A DNA stretch of 64,000 nucleotides, taken from NCBI RefSeq assembly GCF_001647275.1, contig NZ_LRMM01000010.1:43998-107997 (forward strand). Reading direction: 5' to 3'. Positions 36,374 through 46,059 of the stretch are shown here, one piece after another. The notes under the pieces are model-generated. The model made no database searches, had not been told where the DNA came from, and worked only from the letters and a program-made list of their open reading frames with translations. The stretch is from Rufibacter ruber. GTDB lineage: Bacteria > Bacteroidota > Bacteroidia > Cytophagales > Hymenobacteraceae. A program made the translations under genes and the position numbers. Position 1 is the first letter of the stretch, and each line of letters starts with the position of its first letter.

Positions 36374-39300
36374 ATGCACTCTCTCAAAAGTTACCTGCTG
36401 ATAACGTTTCTTTATCTGTGCAGCTCCTCTTTGCTTTATGCCCAAGATTGCCCCGCTACCATAACTGCCTCCAACACCCAGCCAGGCTGCCAACCAGGGC
36501 CAATTACTTTAACCGCTGCCCCAGGTGGAGCCACCTTTGAATGGTTCAGGGACGGGGTGTCTGTTCAAGGCCCCAGTGCTACGAATACATATACTGCGTT
36601 AGTTTCTGGTAGTTATACCGTGACCGTAAGCGGGGCCTGTAATACCAAAACATCTGACCCGGTTATCCTGAACATTAACCCGTTCACCCCTGATTTTAAT
36701 TTCAATCCCAATACCATTAGGTGCGCCGGCACCCCCATTGCGTTTTCTATTGTCAGCCCCCAGGCCAGTGAAGAGTATGTATGGGATTTTGGTGACGGCA
36801 CCACCACAACCGGGGCAAATGTCTCCCACTCTTTCTTTTCGACCGGTGCCAGCACTGCTAGTTTCAATGTGGCGGTATATGCCAGGTCCTCTATTGGCTG
36901 CCTCTCCCCTGTAGTCAACAAAACGGTTACCGTCAGCCAAAAGCCAGCCTTTGTGCCGCCCACAGACAGCAGTTCCTTCTCAGTGTGTGTACCAGAAAGT
37001 GAACCAGCCATTAAGGTGAAGGCTTCTTTGTTGAATAATACCCCCGTGCCCAATGACATTGTTTCTTATGTGGTAGACTTTGGCGATGGCGCCGGGCCAA
37101 CAACCTATACCCCCGCCGAGTTCACCGCCACTGTCCCCATCAGAAACAGCATTGCCTATGATACCACCGGGGCCTTCCCTATCACCATCAGGGCCATTGG
37201 CGCTAACGGCTGCGACTCTGTATATACCAAGAACTTTGAGGTCAACCGGACACCGTACGCTCACTTTAGCCCTCAGAAAGACAGAATTATCCCAGGAGCC
37301 TGCGTTCCTGTCAAAGTAACCGTTGACACTGACAGCACCCGGGGGGGCAACCTTTCCTATGAGTGGATTGTGCAGAATAACAGAGGGCAAAACGTAGGAT
37401 TCAGCGACTTTGAGTACTTAGAAAGCACCACCAACACCTCAGAGAAACCCGTCTTTAGTTTCAAAACCATGGGACGGTTTACTATCAAAATGATAGCCTC
37501 CAACACCTGCGGAAGGGATACGGCCACCTCCAGTGTGCTGATTGCTTACCCAGAGGTGAGGCTGGATGCTGATACCACCCACTGCGGCCCGTTAACCATT
37601 TCCTTTAATGGTGATTTAGTTGATTATGATGCCAATCTTGGGACAATTGACCCTACCACTTACCGTTGGACGGTAACGGGCCCTGGTGCTCAACCTATTG
37701 ATGGTACCAGTTTCACAAGCCGTAACCCTATCATCAGTTTCCCAAATCCTGGTACTTATACGGTAAGTGTAGTTGTCAGTAACGAGTGTGGCCCTTCAGA
37801 CGCAGTAGAACAACAGATGGCGAAGGCTACCATAACAGTTAACCCTATCCCCAGTAAGCCTACCCTCACCACCACTTCCCCGCTGGTCTGCTTTGGTCAG
37901 CAATATACCATACGCCCTTCCGGCCCAGGCACCAAATTCGCCTTTTATGATGTCAAAGCTGGAGGCACAGCGCTTCGTACTGACAGGGAATATAAAACAG
38001 ACCCATTAAATGGCGACAAAACCTTCTATGTAGCCACTGTTTCTGATAAAGGCTGCGAAAGTGAGAGGGAGAGTTTTACCATTAAAGTTACCCCCAGGAT
38101 CAACAATAACACTATTTCTCTGGCTGCTAACCAGAAGGATCTTTGCGCGGGCAATGCAGTACCAGGAGCAATAAATGGCCTCTCTGCCACCGGAGGAACA
38201 GGAAGTATTTCTTACTACTGGCAAAAAAACACCATTGGTGAAACCGCCGTTTTCTCCACCATCTCTAATTCAGATGTAGAGGACTACCCACCCGGTTCCT
38301 TGAATGCCACCACCTGGTTCAGACGCATTGCAAGATCAGGGGCCGCCTGTAACAATGACACAAGTAATGTGGTCATGATTACGGTCTATCCCAACCCCGG
38401 TAACAACCGACTTACCCTTAGCAGCCCCGTCCCAGTCTGCAAAGGTTCTGCTGGCCCAACCATCAATGGAGATCCCACGTCTTATACGGTTGTATGGCAA
38501 AGCAGCCCTAGCGCATCTGGCACCTATACTACCGCGGTAGGCACTATTGGTACCAATTCATTTACCCCTGCCACCCTCACCCAATCTACCTGGTTTAGAA
38601 GAATCATTAGAACGGGCGGTGATTGCGAAAGTGTTTCTTCTCCGATATTGGTTTCAGTTGTAGAGCCTATTGATGCTAGCTCTAACACGATCTCTACTTC
38701 CAGCGGTACAGGCCTCTGCGCTTCCACTGCCAGCACCACGGTTCAATTAAACGGCTCTGAGCCGAAGGCTGGGGGTGTGGTGGTGCCCAATGCCAGTCTC
38801 AAATACACGTGGCAGATCAGTACCACCGGCACTAGCTTTTCTAACCTGTCTGGTTCTAACAGCAGAAACTTCACTTATACAGGAGTTTTAAGCAGGACCA
38901 CCTACTTCAGGAGAATAGTAGAATATACCTCTGGCACATGCCCCAGCCATACCAGCGATTTTATAACCATTGAGGTAACCCCTGCCATTACAGGAAACAG
39001 TTCCATCACAACGTCTGCCAGCGTTATCTGCCAAGGCACTGCCATCACCTTATCAGGAAATGCACGGCCGGTGGAAATGGAACCTTTGATTTCAGGTGGG
39101 AAATGAGCACCAACGGGGGCAGCACCTGGAGTTCTACCGGTACTGGTGGAACAACCACCATCACGTCTAAGTCTTACACACCAGCGGCAGCGGGAGATTA
39201 CCTTTTCAGACGGTTCATCAGATCTGGTTCCTGTGAAAGCGTTTCTGGTTCTGTGGCGGTAAAAGTCAATGCCCCTATCACCAACAATACCATCACGTTG

Positions 39301-40587
39301 AATAGCCCGCCAACTGTGTGCGCCCCAACCACTGCCCCTGTCAGGTTTACGGGCTCAGAACCTGTTGGCGGTGGGGGGAGTGCCAATTATATATATAAAT
39401 GGCAGAGAAGTTACTCCGGCTCATTCAATGATATTGTCGAGGTAGGGACGTTAAAGGATTTAGAATTAACAAACTTAGATCAATCGGCATCCTTTAGAAG
39501 AGTGGTTGAATCAAAAGATAGGAACTGCGCCCCTAGTACCAGTTCTCCCGCAATACGAGTAACGGTAATACCAGTTGTCACCAACAACACCATTACGCCG
39601 CCCACCTCGCCCATCTGTGAGGGAAGCAGCACCACTATTGGCGGTTCAGATCTGGGAATGACCTATGTGTGGGAGATTAGCAGCAACGGTTCAGCTTATG
39701 TAACCGCCCCAGGCAATAGCAGCAGTGCCAGCTATACCACCGCAGCCATAACGGCCCCAACGTGGTTCAGAAGAAGAATTGACCGCGGCAACAACTGTTC
39801 GCCCTCTTATTCCAATGTGGTCAAGGTAGAGACCCAGGCCGCCCCTGCTGCGCCAACCGTCAAAGCGTTTCAGGTGACCACCTGTGTAAATTCATCTGTA
39901 ACCCTGGAGGTTACCTCTTCAGCAGCCCAGTTCAGATGGTACAAAACGGCCACTGGGGGTACTCCTGTTGGGTTAGGCAACCCTTTCACCACCGAATCAC
40001 TGCCTGCCGCTACCTCTTTCTTTGTGGAGGCGGTGACTAGCGCCGGCTGCGTTAGCCCAACCCGTACCGAGGTAAGAGTAGATGTTACTTCTACCCTGGC
40101 CAATGCGGGCGAGGACATCACCATCACTGAAGGCCAGTTTACCACCTTGAAAGGATCTGGGGGGGTGACTTATAAATGGTCTCCCGCTGAGTTCCTGAAC
40201 AATGCCAATGTGGCCAATCCGGTGCTGACCCCCACCAGGGCCGGACAGTTTACCTATACCCTCCAGGTAACAGACGCCTTTGGCTGTACAGACCTGGATG
40301 AGGTGATTGTCACGGTGATTGGAAGGGTGAGAATCTTCAACACTTTCAGCCCGAACAATGACAACCTGAATGATGTCTGGGAAATTGAAAACATCACCAA
40401 CTTCCCTGAAGCCACGGTAGAGATCTTTAACCGCTGGGGCCAGCAGGTGTTCAAGTCAGACGGCTACGCCACCCCCTGGGACGGGAAACTCAACGGGAAA
40501 CCCCTGCCCATAGACACCTACTACTACATCATTCGGCTTAACAAAAATGACAACCCGCTGAAAGGCAGCGTCACCATTATCAGATAA
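36374..40587 (+). pseudogene. Large secreted PKD/Ig-repeat protein with type B T9SS sorting domain, frameshifted
   Basis: Together about 1404 residues if repaired. The first frame (to 39106) has a signal peptide (MHSLKSYLLITFLYLCSSSL, ending in YAQ), PKD-like domains (YVWDFGDGTTTTGANVSHSF; VVDFGDGAGPTTY) and several repeats in which TWFRR or TYFRRI precedes an Ile/Val-rich strand. At 39064 the sense continues one frame over (TAGGNGTFDFRWEMSTNGG) to the C-terminal gliding-motility domain FNTFSPNNDNLNDVWEIEN and FNRWGQQVFKS ending at 40587. One missing A near 39064 explains it. As written the sorting domain is separated from the signal peptide, so the product would not reach the surface. Start ATG 36374 is chosen over TTG 36338 since it precedes the signal peptide directly. 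Confidence 0.85.
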
Positions 40588-40593
40588 CCAAGT

Positions 40594-41588
40594 ATGAAAA
40601 AGATAGGCGCATTTTTGGTTCTGCTGCTTTTGTCTTCCCCGCTGTGGGCACAGCAGCGGCCGCAGTTTACCCAGTACATGATCAATGGGTACTTACTTAA
40701 CCCCGCCCTCACCGGCATTGAAGACTATACAGATGTAAAGCTGGGAACCCGCCAGCAGTGGGTGGGGCTGGAGGGCGCGCCCGAAACCTATTACCTCAGC
40801 GCCCACACCCCGCTGAACAAAGCGGTGTCCAGCGTCCGGAAAAAAGGGGGAGGAACCCGCACCATTGGGCGTAACCGCTTTGTGCCGGCTTATCCGCACC
40901 ACGGGGTGGGCATCATGGCTATTGCTGACAAAGCCGGTCCCCTGCGCCGCACCAATGTCAATCTGTCTTATGCGTATCACTTGCCAATCAACAGATTCGT
41001 CACAGTGTCTGTAGGCGCTTACGGGGGCATTTTACGGAACAGCTTCAACAGCAATGAAGCCAGTTTTGCCAGCGGCAATGGCACAGACCCGGCGGCATTC
41101 AGCAATCACACCAACCGCAATTTTCTGGATATGGGACTGGGCACCTGGATTTACGCCCCCAACTTTTACCTGGGGTTGTCCGGAGCCCAACTTTTGAATA
41201 CAGAGTTAAGCTCAGAGGAACGCACGGCCATTGAGGGTGTCATTCAAAAACACTTCTTCGCCACGGCAGGATACAAGATCAGGCCTACGCAGGACCTCAC
41301 CCTGATCCCGTCTGTGCTGATGAAGTTTGCCTCCCCCAGCCCCACTACGTAGATGCCAACCTGCGGGCCGTCTATGCTGACCGCCTCTGGCTTGGAGGCA
41401 CCTACCGTACCAAAGATGCATTTGCCCTCATGGCCGGCGTCAACATCAGCTACCTTATGGAAGTAAGCTACGCCTATGATTACAACACCTCTAATTTGAA
41501 TGTGGCCAACTCCGGGAGCCATGAAATTGTACTGGGCCTCAAGCTGTTCAACAGCGCCAAGGTGATTTGCCCGCGCTGGATGAATTGA
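40594..41588 (+). pseudogene. Type IX secretion PorP/SprF family membrane protein, frameshifted
   Basis: PorP/SprF proteins are outer membrane beta-barrels that serve as partners or anchors for type B sorted proteins, and one commonly follows the gene it serves, as here 6 bases after the large secreted protein. Signal peptide KKIGAFLVLLLLSSPLWAQ then RPQFTQYMINGYLLNPALTG, the family's start. The first frame stops at 41352, but the sense goes on one frame over from 41343 (HYVDANLRAVYADRLWLGG, then GLKLFNSAKVICPRW) to 41588. One C missing from the CCCC run at 41340-41343 explains it. Repaired length about 331 residues is normal. Confidence 0.88.
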
Positions 41589-41597
41589 TAAGTCTTT

Positions 41598-41637
41598 CTG
41601 TTTTCGGGTAGTTTTCAGAAAAACAGCCCGAAAACAG
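41598..41637. repeat. Dispersed palindrome, copy 15
   Basis: Arms CTGTTTTCGGG and CCCGAAAACAG around TAGTTTTCAGAAAAACAG, just after the PorP gene. Confidence 0.85.
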
Positions 41638-41665
41638 CTTTTCAACTGCCACCCCCTATCGTACT

Positions 41666-42070
41666 GTGAGCCGTCAAAAAATTGGGTATGTGGCCATGGT
41701 TGTACGGGAGTATGACGAGGCCATTACATTTTACACGCAGCAGCTTTCCCTCACTTTGGTAGAAGACACGCCCCTGGGTGATGGGAAAAGGTGGGTTTTG
41801 CTTTCGCCGCCCGGCGCAGCTGAAACCTGCCTGCTTCTTGCCAAGGCTTCTTCCCCTAACCAGCTAAACGCGGTGGGCAACCAAACCGGCGGCAGGGTTT
41901 TCCTCTTTTTGCACACAGATGATTTCTGGCGCGATTATCCCCAAATGCAAAACAGTGGGGTGCGTTTCCTGGAGGCGCCCAAACAGGAAGCCTACGGTAC
42001 CGTGGCTGTGTTTGAAGACCTTTACGGCAACAAATGGGACTTGCAGGAACTCAGGAAAACTGACCAGTAA
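41666..42070 (+). CDS. VOC family (glyoxalase/bleomycin resistance-like) protein
   Basis: A 134-residue single vicinal-oxygen-chelate unit: IGYVAMVVREYDEAITFYTQ at the start, GGRVFLFLHTDDFWRDYPQM in the middle and TVAVFEDLYGNKWDL at the end, the standard betaalphabetabetabeta pattern. Members bind small molecules or metal; this subgroup is poorly characterised and no specific activity is claimed. GTG at 41666 is used because no ATG precedes the first strand. It stands alone between PorP and a long intergenic stretch. Confidence 0.85.
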   Translation: MSRQKIGYVAMVVREYDEAITFYTQQLSLTLVEDTPLGDGKRWVLLSPPGAAETCLLLAKASSPNQLNAVGNQTGGRVFLFLHTDDFWRDYPQMQNSGVRFLEAPKQEAYGTVAVFEDLYGNKWDLQELRKTDQ

Positions 42071-42636
42071 ATTCAAATCCATAAATAAACTTTACAAACG
42101 TTACCCCACCCTCTTTGGCGCGAAAGTTACTTTGGCGCCTTCTAACGCCCCTACTTTCGCCCTCTTAGACGAGCGAAGGGAAGAACCCCTGTGGGTAGAC
42201 GATTTCTGCTTTATGAACCTTGCTGTCAGGCCATCTGCCATTCCCGAGTTCATGTTGATTTTGGGAGCACTTCCAGCCAAGCGGTAGCTGCCCCAGCTTT
42301 ATTCTTGTAGACGCTATTGGGAGGAACGGCCCCGGCCATAACCAAACTTTAAACCAGGAGCCACGGGGGACATGGATCACCACCAGCCCGCCACCTCCTG
42401 GAGGCGCCAGTGCCCGCGTGCGTTTAACTTTCCTGTGCCCGTGGTTCAGGCTACCCTGGGTACAGATAATACAACTTCCCTTCAGAAACAGGGTATCTGT
42501 TGCAGGAGTTGCTGCGAGACCTTTCCTACTTCAGTTGCTAGTTGCCCCTGACTTATTTTACCAGCATAAGAAGCAGAAACTAGAAACCTATCTCTTGTCT
42601 GCCACATATTTTCATAAATTCTTATTTTAAATAAAG

Positions 42637-42650
42637 GGAAATCGTTTTCC
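42637..42650. promoter_or_regulatory. Candidate LacI-family operator 1
   Basis: GGAAATCGTTTTCC, a near-palindrome with central CG as in LacI-family operators, identical in sequence to the site at 42542+20 kb (62542-62555) upstream of susC. Confidence 0.55.
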
Positions 42651-42874
42651 TAATCATAAAAAAAGCTATTTTAGCAACTGATTTTACAATATTAACAATC
42701 AAACAGAAAGAGCAGCTGTAAGAGTGGAAGATTATCTACTGAAATTGATCTGCGGAAGGGCTGAATTGGCTCAGGAAAGGCCGTTCAAAGAGGAGGCATG
42801 GATAGCTGCCAAAGCAGTTTCCCGGCGAACGATTTCCAAAGCCCCTCACAGAGCTTGAACCATGATCCAGGGCA

Positions 42875-42922
42875 TTTTCTGTTTTCGGGCTGTTTTTGAA
42901 AAAACAGCCCGAAAACAGAAAA
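42875..42922. repeat. Dispersed palindrome, copy 16 (perfect arms)
   Basis: Arms TTTTCTGTTTTCGGGCTG and CAGCCCGAAAACAGAAAA around TTTTTGAAAAAA, 73 bases upstream of the GH13 gene, so possibly in its leader. Confidence 0.9.
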
Positions 42923-42995
42923 GTATCCTTCTAAAATTAGAAACAGGAAACACAGGAGAAGACCATAAGCGCTCCTAAACAAGACATAAGTAAAC

Positions 42996-44894
42996 ATGAA
43001 GCAGCATTCCTTTCCGTTCTCGTTGGCAAGACCACTGGCACTGCTGGTATGTATTCTCCTTTCCCTTTCGGGCAGTACCCAGCAGAAAGCCGCCATCACC
43101 CGCGTGGACCCAACCTTCTGGTGGGTGGGCATGAAAGACCAGAACCTGCAACTGTTGGTGTACGGTCCCAACGCCGGCACCTTTACATATTCCATTGACT
43201 ACCCGGGCGTGACGCTGGTGAAGACGCATACAGTGGAGAACCCCAACTACGCGTTTCTAAACCTCACCCTCGCGCCCCAGACTAAGGCGGGCACTTTTAC
43301 CCTCACGGGCCGCAATGGCAAGCAGAAACTCACCCGCCAATACCAGCTCAAAGCCCGCACCAATGAGCCCAAAGCGCAGGGCGTGAATGCCTCTGATTTC
43401 ATCTACCTGGTCCTGCCCGACCGCTTCGCGAACGCCGACCCCAAGAATGATGCTTTCAAGAACATGGCCGACACCCAGGCCGACCGCAGCAATCCGTTCC
43501 TACGCCACGGCGGCGACCTGAAGGGCATTCAGAACCACCTGGGATATTTTGAGGAACTGGGCGCCACGGCACTTTGGCTGAACCCCATCATTGAAAATGA
43601 CCAACCGCTCACGGAGGAAGGCGGCACCCAGCGCAGCGCCTACCACGGCTACGCCTTCACCGACCATTACCAGGTGGACCGCCGCCTGGGCGGAAATGAC
43701 GCGTATAAAAAACTCATTCAGGCGGCGCATACCCGCGGCATGAAAGTGGTGAAGGATGCGGTGTACAACCACGTGGGCAGCAACCACTGGTTTATCAAAG
43801 ACCTGCCGTCTAAAGACTGGCTGAACCAATGGCCCGCCTACACCAACACTTCGCACAAATTTCAGCCCACCATAGACCCGCACGCCGCCCAGGCAGACTA
43901 TGAAGTCCTCCGCAAGGGCTGGTTTGTGCCGCACATGCCAGATTTGAACCAGAACAACCCCTTCGTGGCCAACTACCTCATTCAGCATGCGTTGTGGACC
44001 GTTGAGCATTTTGGGGTAGATGCCTGGCGCATTGATACGTATCTTTACAATGAAGACGAATTCATGAACCGCTGCAACCAGGCGCTGCTCAATGAATATC
44101 CTACTATCCACATCTTCGGGGAATCTTGGGTAAACAACGTGGTGGCGCAGGCGCGCTTTGTGCAGAATACCATCAACTTCCCGTTCAAGAGCAACCAGCC
44201 CGGCACCTTAGACTTTGTTTTGTTCAATGCCATCAATGACGCGCTCAATCAGAACTTCGGGTGGGACGAAGGCGTGAGCAAAATCCACCAGACCCTGGCG
44301 CAGGACGCCGTGTACCAGGACCCCATGAAGCTGGTCACCTTCCTGGACAACCATGACATGAACCGCTATTTCTCGGTCATCGGTGAAGACCTGAACAAGT
44401 ACAAAATGGGCATGACCTGGCTCCTCACGCTGCGCGGAATCCCCTCGCTCTACTACGGCACCGAGATTCTGATGAAGAACTTCAAAGACCCCTCAGACGC
44501 CGAGGTGCGCAAAGATTTCCCCGGCGGTTTTGCCGGTGACAAAGAGAACAAATTCACCGCCGCCGGCCGTACCGAGCGCGAGAACGAGGCTTTCAACTTT
44601 GTAAAGAAACTGGCCCAGTACCGCAAGAACACCCCCGCCCTGCACAGCGGTAAGCTCACGCAGTTTGTGCCGCAGGAGGGTATTTACGTCTATTTCCGCC
44701 ATGATGAAAAGAAAACTGTGCTGGTGGCCACCAACAGCACAGACAAAGAAGCCGAACTGAAAACCGAGCGTTATAAGGAGCGCCTGCAAGGGTTCAGCAA
44801 AGCCAGAAACGTACTCACAGACCAGAACCTGAACACCCTGACCACCATTAAAATACCCGCCAAAACGGCGCTGGTGCTGGAGCTTCAGCCGTAG
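42996..44894 (+). CDS. Secreted GH13 cyclomaltodextrinase/neopullulanase-like enzyme
   Basis: Hydrolyses alpha-1,4-linked maltodextrins, probably in the periplasm. The 632-residue protein has a signal peptide (about 1-29), an N-terminal beta-sandwich starting near ITRVDPTFWWVGMK, typical of cyclomaltodextrinase/SusA-like members, and a (beta/alpha)8 GH13 domain with DAVYNHVGSNHW, DAWRIDTYLYN (nucleophile D347), FGESWVN (acid/base E376) and FLDNHDMNR (D454). A C-terminal beta domain follows. It is the first gene of the plus-strand maltose cluster and lies downstream of the candidate operator. Exact cleavage preference is not determinable. Confidence 0.92.
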   Translation: MKQHSFPFSLARPLALLVCILLSLSGSTQQKAAITRVDPTFWWVGMKDQNLQLLVYGPNAGTFTYSIDYPGVTLVKTHTVENPNYAFLNLTLAPQTKAGTFTLTGRNGKQKLTRQYQLKARTNEPKAQGVNASDFIYLVLPDRFANADPKNDAFKNMADTQADRSNPFLRHGGDLKGIQNHLGYFEELGATALWLNPIIENDQPLTEEGGTQRSAYHGYAFTDHYQVDRRLGGNDAYKKLIQAAHTRGMKVVKDAVYNHVGSNHWFIKDLPSKDWLNQWPAYTNTSHKFQPTIDPHAAQADYEVLRKGWFVPHMPDLNQNNPFVANYLIQHALWTVEHFGVDAWRIDTYLYNEDEFMNRCNQALLNEYPTIHIFGESWVNNVVAQARFVQNTINFPFKSNQPGTLDFVLFNAINDALNQNFGWDEGVSKIHQTLAQDAVYQDPMKLVTFLDNHDMNRYFSVIGEDLNKYKMGMTWLLTLRGIPSLYYGTEILMKNFKDPSDAEVRKDFPGGFAGDKENKFTAAGRTERENEAFNFVKKLAQYRKNTPALHSGKLTQFVPQEGIYVYFRHDEKKTVLVATNSTDKEAELKTERYKERLQGFSKARNVLTDQNLNTLTTIKIPAKTALVLELQP

Positions 44895-44999
44895 GCGGCT
44901 TCTGAAAAATAAAGCAACCTGGTTTGGCGCCGATTCCGGAAAAAGAGCCGCTAAACGGAAACCCTCACCAGCCTGGCCCAGAGAGAATTAGTACGAACG

Positions 45000-45036
45000 G
45001 GTTTAGCGGCTCTTTTTCAAAAAAAGCCGCTAAACC
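45000..45036. repeat. Dispersed palindrome, variant with TTTAGCGGC arms
   Basis: Arms GGTTTAGCGGCT and AGCCGCTAAACC around CTTTTTCAAAAAA. A further inverted partner AAAAAGAGCCGCTAAAC lies upstream at about 44941-44957, so two alternative hairpins can form between the GH13 and pgmB genes. Confidence 0.8.
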
Positions 45037-45084
45037 AGAAAAGAAGAAAGCCCTTGAGCGGGCGAAGACATAAAACAAAATACA

Positions 45085-45747
45085 ATGCGTACCATTAAAG
45101 CCTGCCTTTTTGATTTAGACGGAGTGCTGGTAGACACGGCGGTTTACCATTTCAAAGCCTGGCGCCGCCTGGCCCAGACCTTGGGGATTGACTTCACCGA
45201 ACACGACAACGAGCGCCTCAAGGGCGTGAGCCGCGTGCGTTCCCTGGAAATCATTCTGGAGATTGGCGGCCAAACGCTGCCGCAGGAACAGATGCTGGCC
45301 CTCTGCGAACAGAAAAACACCGAGTACCTGTTGGATGTGGCCCAAATGACCCCAGACGAAATTCTGCCCGGCGTAGTAGATTTCCTGAAAGCCCTAAAAG
45401 CCGAAGGCATCAAAATCGCCCTGGGTTCTGCCAGCAAAAACGCCCAGCTCATTCTGGAGCGCACGCAGCTTCTGCCCTATTTTGACGCCATCATTGACGG
45501 CCGCCACGTAACCATTGGCAAACCAGATCCCGAGGTATTCCTCAAAGGCGCCGAAGCCCTAGGCGTACTGCCTTCTGAATGTGTGGTCTTTGAAGATGCC
45601 GTGGCCGGGGTAGAAGCCGCCAAAAACGGCGACATGCTGTGCGTGGGCGTAGGCCAACCAGAAGTATTGACGCAGGCAGATGTGGTGGTAAAAGATCTGA
45701 CCGAAATGTCGGTGGCGCGCCTGAGAGAATTAGAACAAAAAGGATAA
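45085..45747 (+). CDS. pgmB: Beta-phosphoglucomutase
   Basis: HAD-superfamily enzyme converting beta-glucose 1-phosphate to glucose 6-phosphate. The 220 residues include FDLDGVLVDTAVYHFKAW with nucleophile D10 and acid/base D12, GSASKNAQLILERT (motif II), GKPDPEVFLKGAEALG (motif III lysine) and VFEDAVAGVEAAK (motif IV). An inverting GH65 phosphorylase gene follows, which produces exactly this sugar phosphate from maltose, so the pathway role is well supported by context. Confidence 0.95.
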   Translation: MRTIKACLFDLDGVLVDTAVYHFKAWRRLAQTLGIDFTEHDNERLKGVSRVRSLEIILEIGGQTLPQEQMLALCEQKNTEYLLDVAQMTPDEILPGVVDFLKALKAEGIKIALGSASKNAQLILERTQLLPYFDAIIDGRHVTIGKPDPEVFLKGAEALGVLPSECVVFEDAVAGVEAAKNGDMLCVGVGQPEVLTQADVVVKDLTEMSVARLRELEQKG

Positions 45748-45749
45748 TG

Positions 45750-45787
45750 CGTTTTTGGCCTGTTTTTCAGAAAACAAGCCAAAAACG
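45750..45787. repeat. Dispersed palindrome, copy 17
   Basis: Near-perfect arms CGTTTTTGGCCTG and CAAGCCAAAAACG around TTTTTCAGAAAA, two bases after pgmB. Confidence 0.9.
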
Positions 45788-45810
45788 GAAAGAGAAACGT
45801 TCCGGCAGGT

Positions 45811-45952
45811 TCGTCCCCCTTTGAAGGGGGTTGGGGGAGACCAAGCCAGACGAAGAACCGAAAGCCTTAGCTAAAACCAAAACCGAATGATTCTCGGGAA
45901 TGCTACACTCTGCCCGAGTAATCACCCCCCTCCCCCCATCAAAGGGGGACGA
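45811..45952. repeat. MITE-like element with TCCCCCTTTGAAGGGGG ends, copy 1
   Basis: Ends TCGTCCCCCTTTGAAGGGGG and (imperfect) CCCATCAAAGGGGGACGA, with internal ATGATTCTCGGGAATGC shared with the copy at 52052-52218. Non-coding, about 142 bases. Confidence 0.75.
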
Positions 45953-45964
45953 AAAAGAAAACCG

Positions 45965-46003
45965 CGTTTAGCGGCTGTTTTTCCAAAAACAGGCCGAAAA
46001 CAG
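45965..46003. repeat. Dispersed palindrome, copy 18
   Basis: Arms CGTTTAGCGGCTG and CAGGCCGAAAACAG around TTTTTCCAAAAA, 56 bases before the GH65 start. Confidence 0.78.
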
Positions 46004-46059
46004 AAAATATAGAAGTAAAACCATCTTGATACGTGTGTCTTGATACTTGATACCAACCT

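Larger units (their letters stand above)
42071..42995. other. Long intergenic region upstream of the maltose locus
   Basis: No gene is supported in these 925 bases; short ORFs lack family features. It contains a GGCGCG-type short inverted repeat near 42117, the candidate LacI operator at 42637-42650, and palindrome copy 16 close to the GH13 start. A weak -7-like TATTTTAG lies about 20 bases after the operator, which would give a leader of roughly 300 bases. Confidence 0.55.

Noticed and set aside
7495..41360. Programmed -1 frameshifting in tamB, the secreted protein or PorP
   Set aside because: No X XXY YYZ slippery heptamer followed by a pseudoknot is visible. Only PorP has a short C-run allowing a simple slip.
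41919..42630. Two short plus-strand frames after the VOC gene
   Set aside because: One overlaps the VOC gene in another frame, the other has no family features; both lack credible starts.
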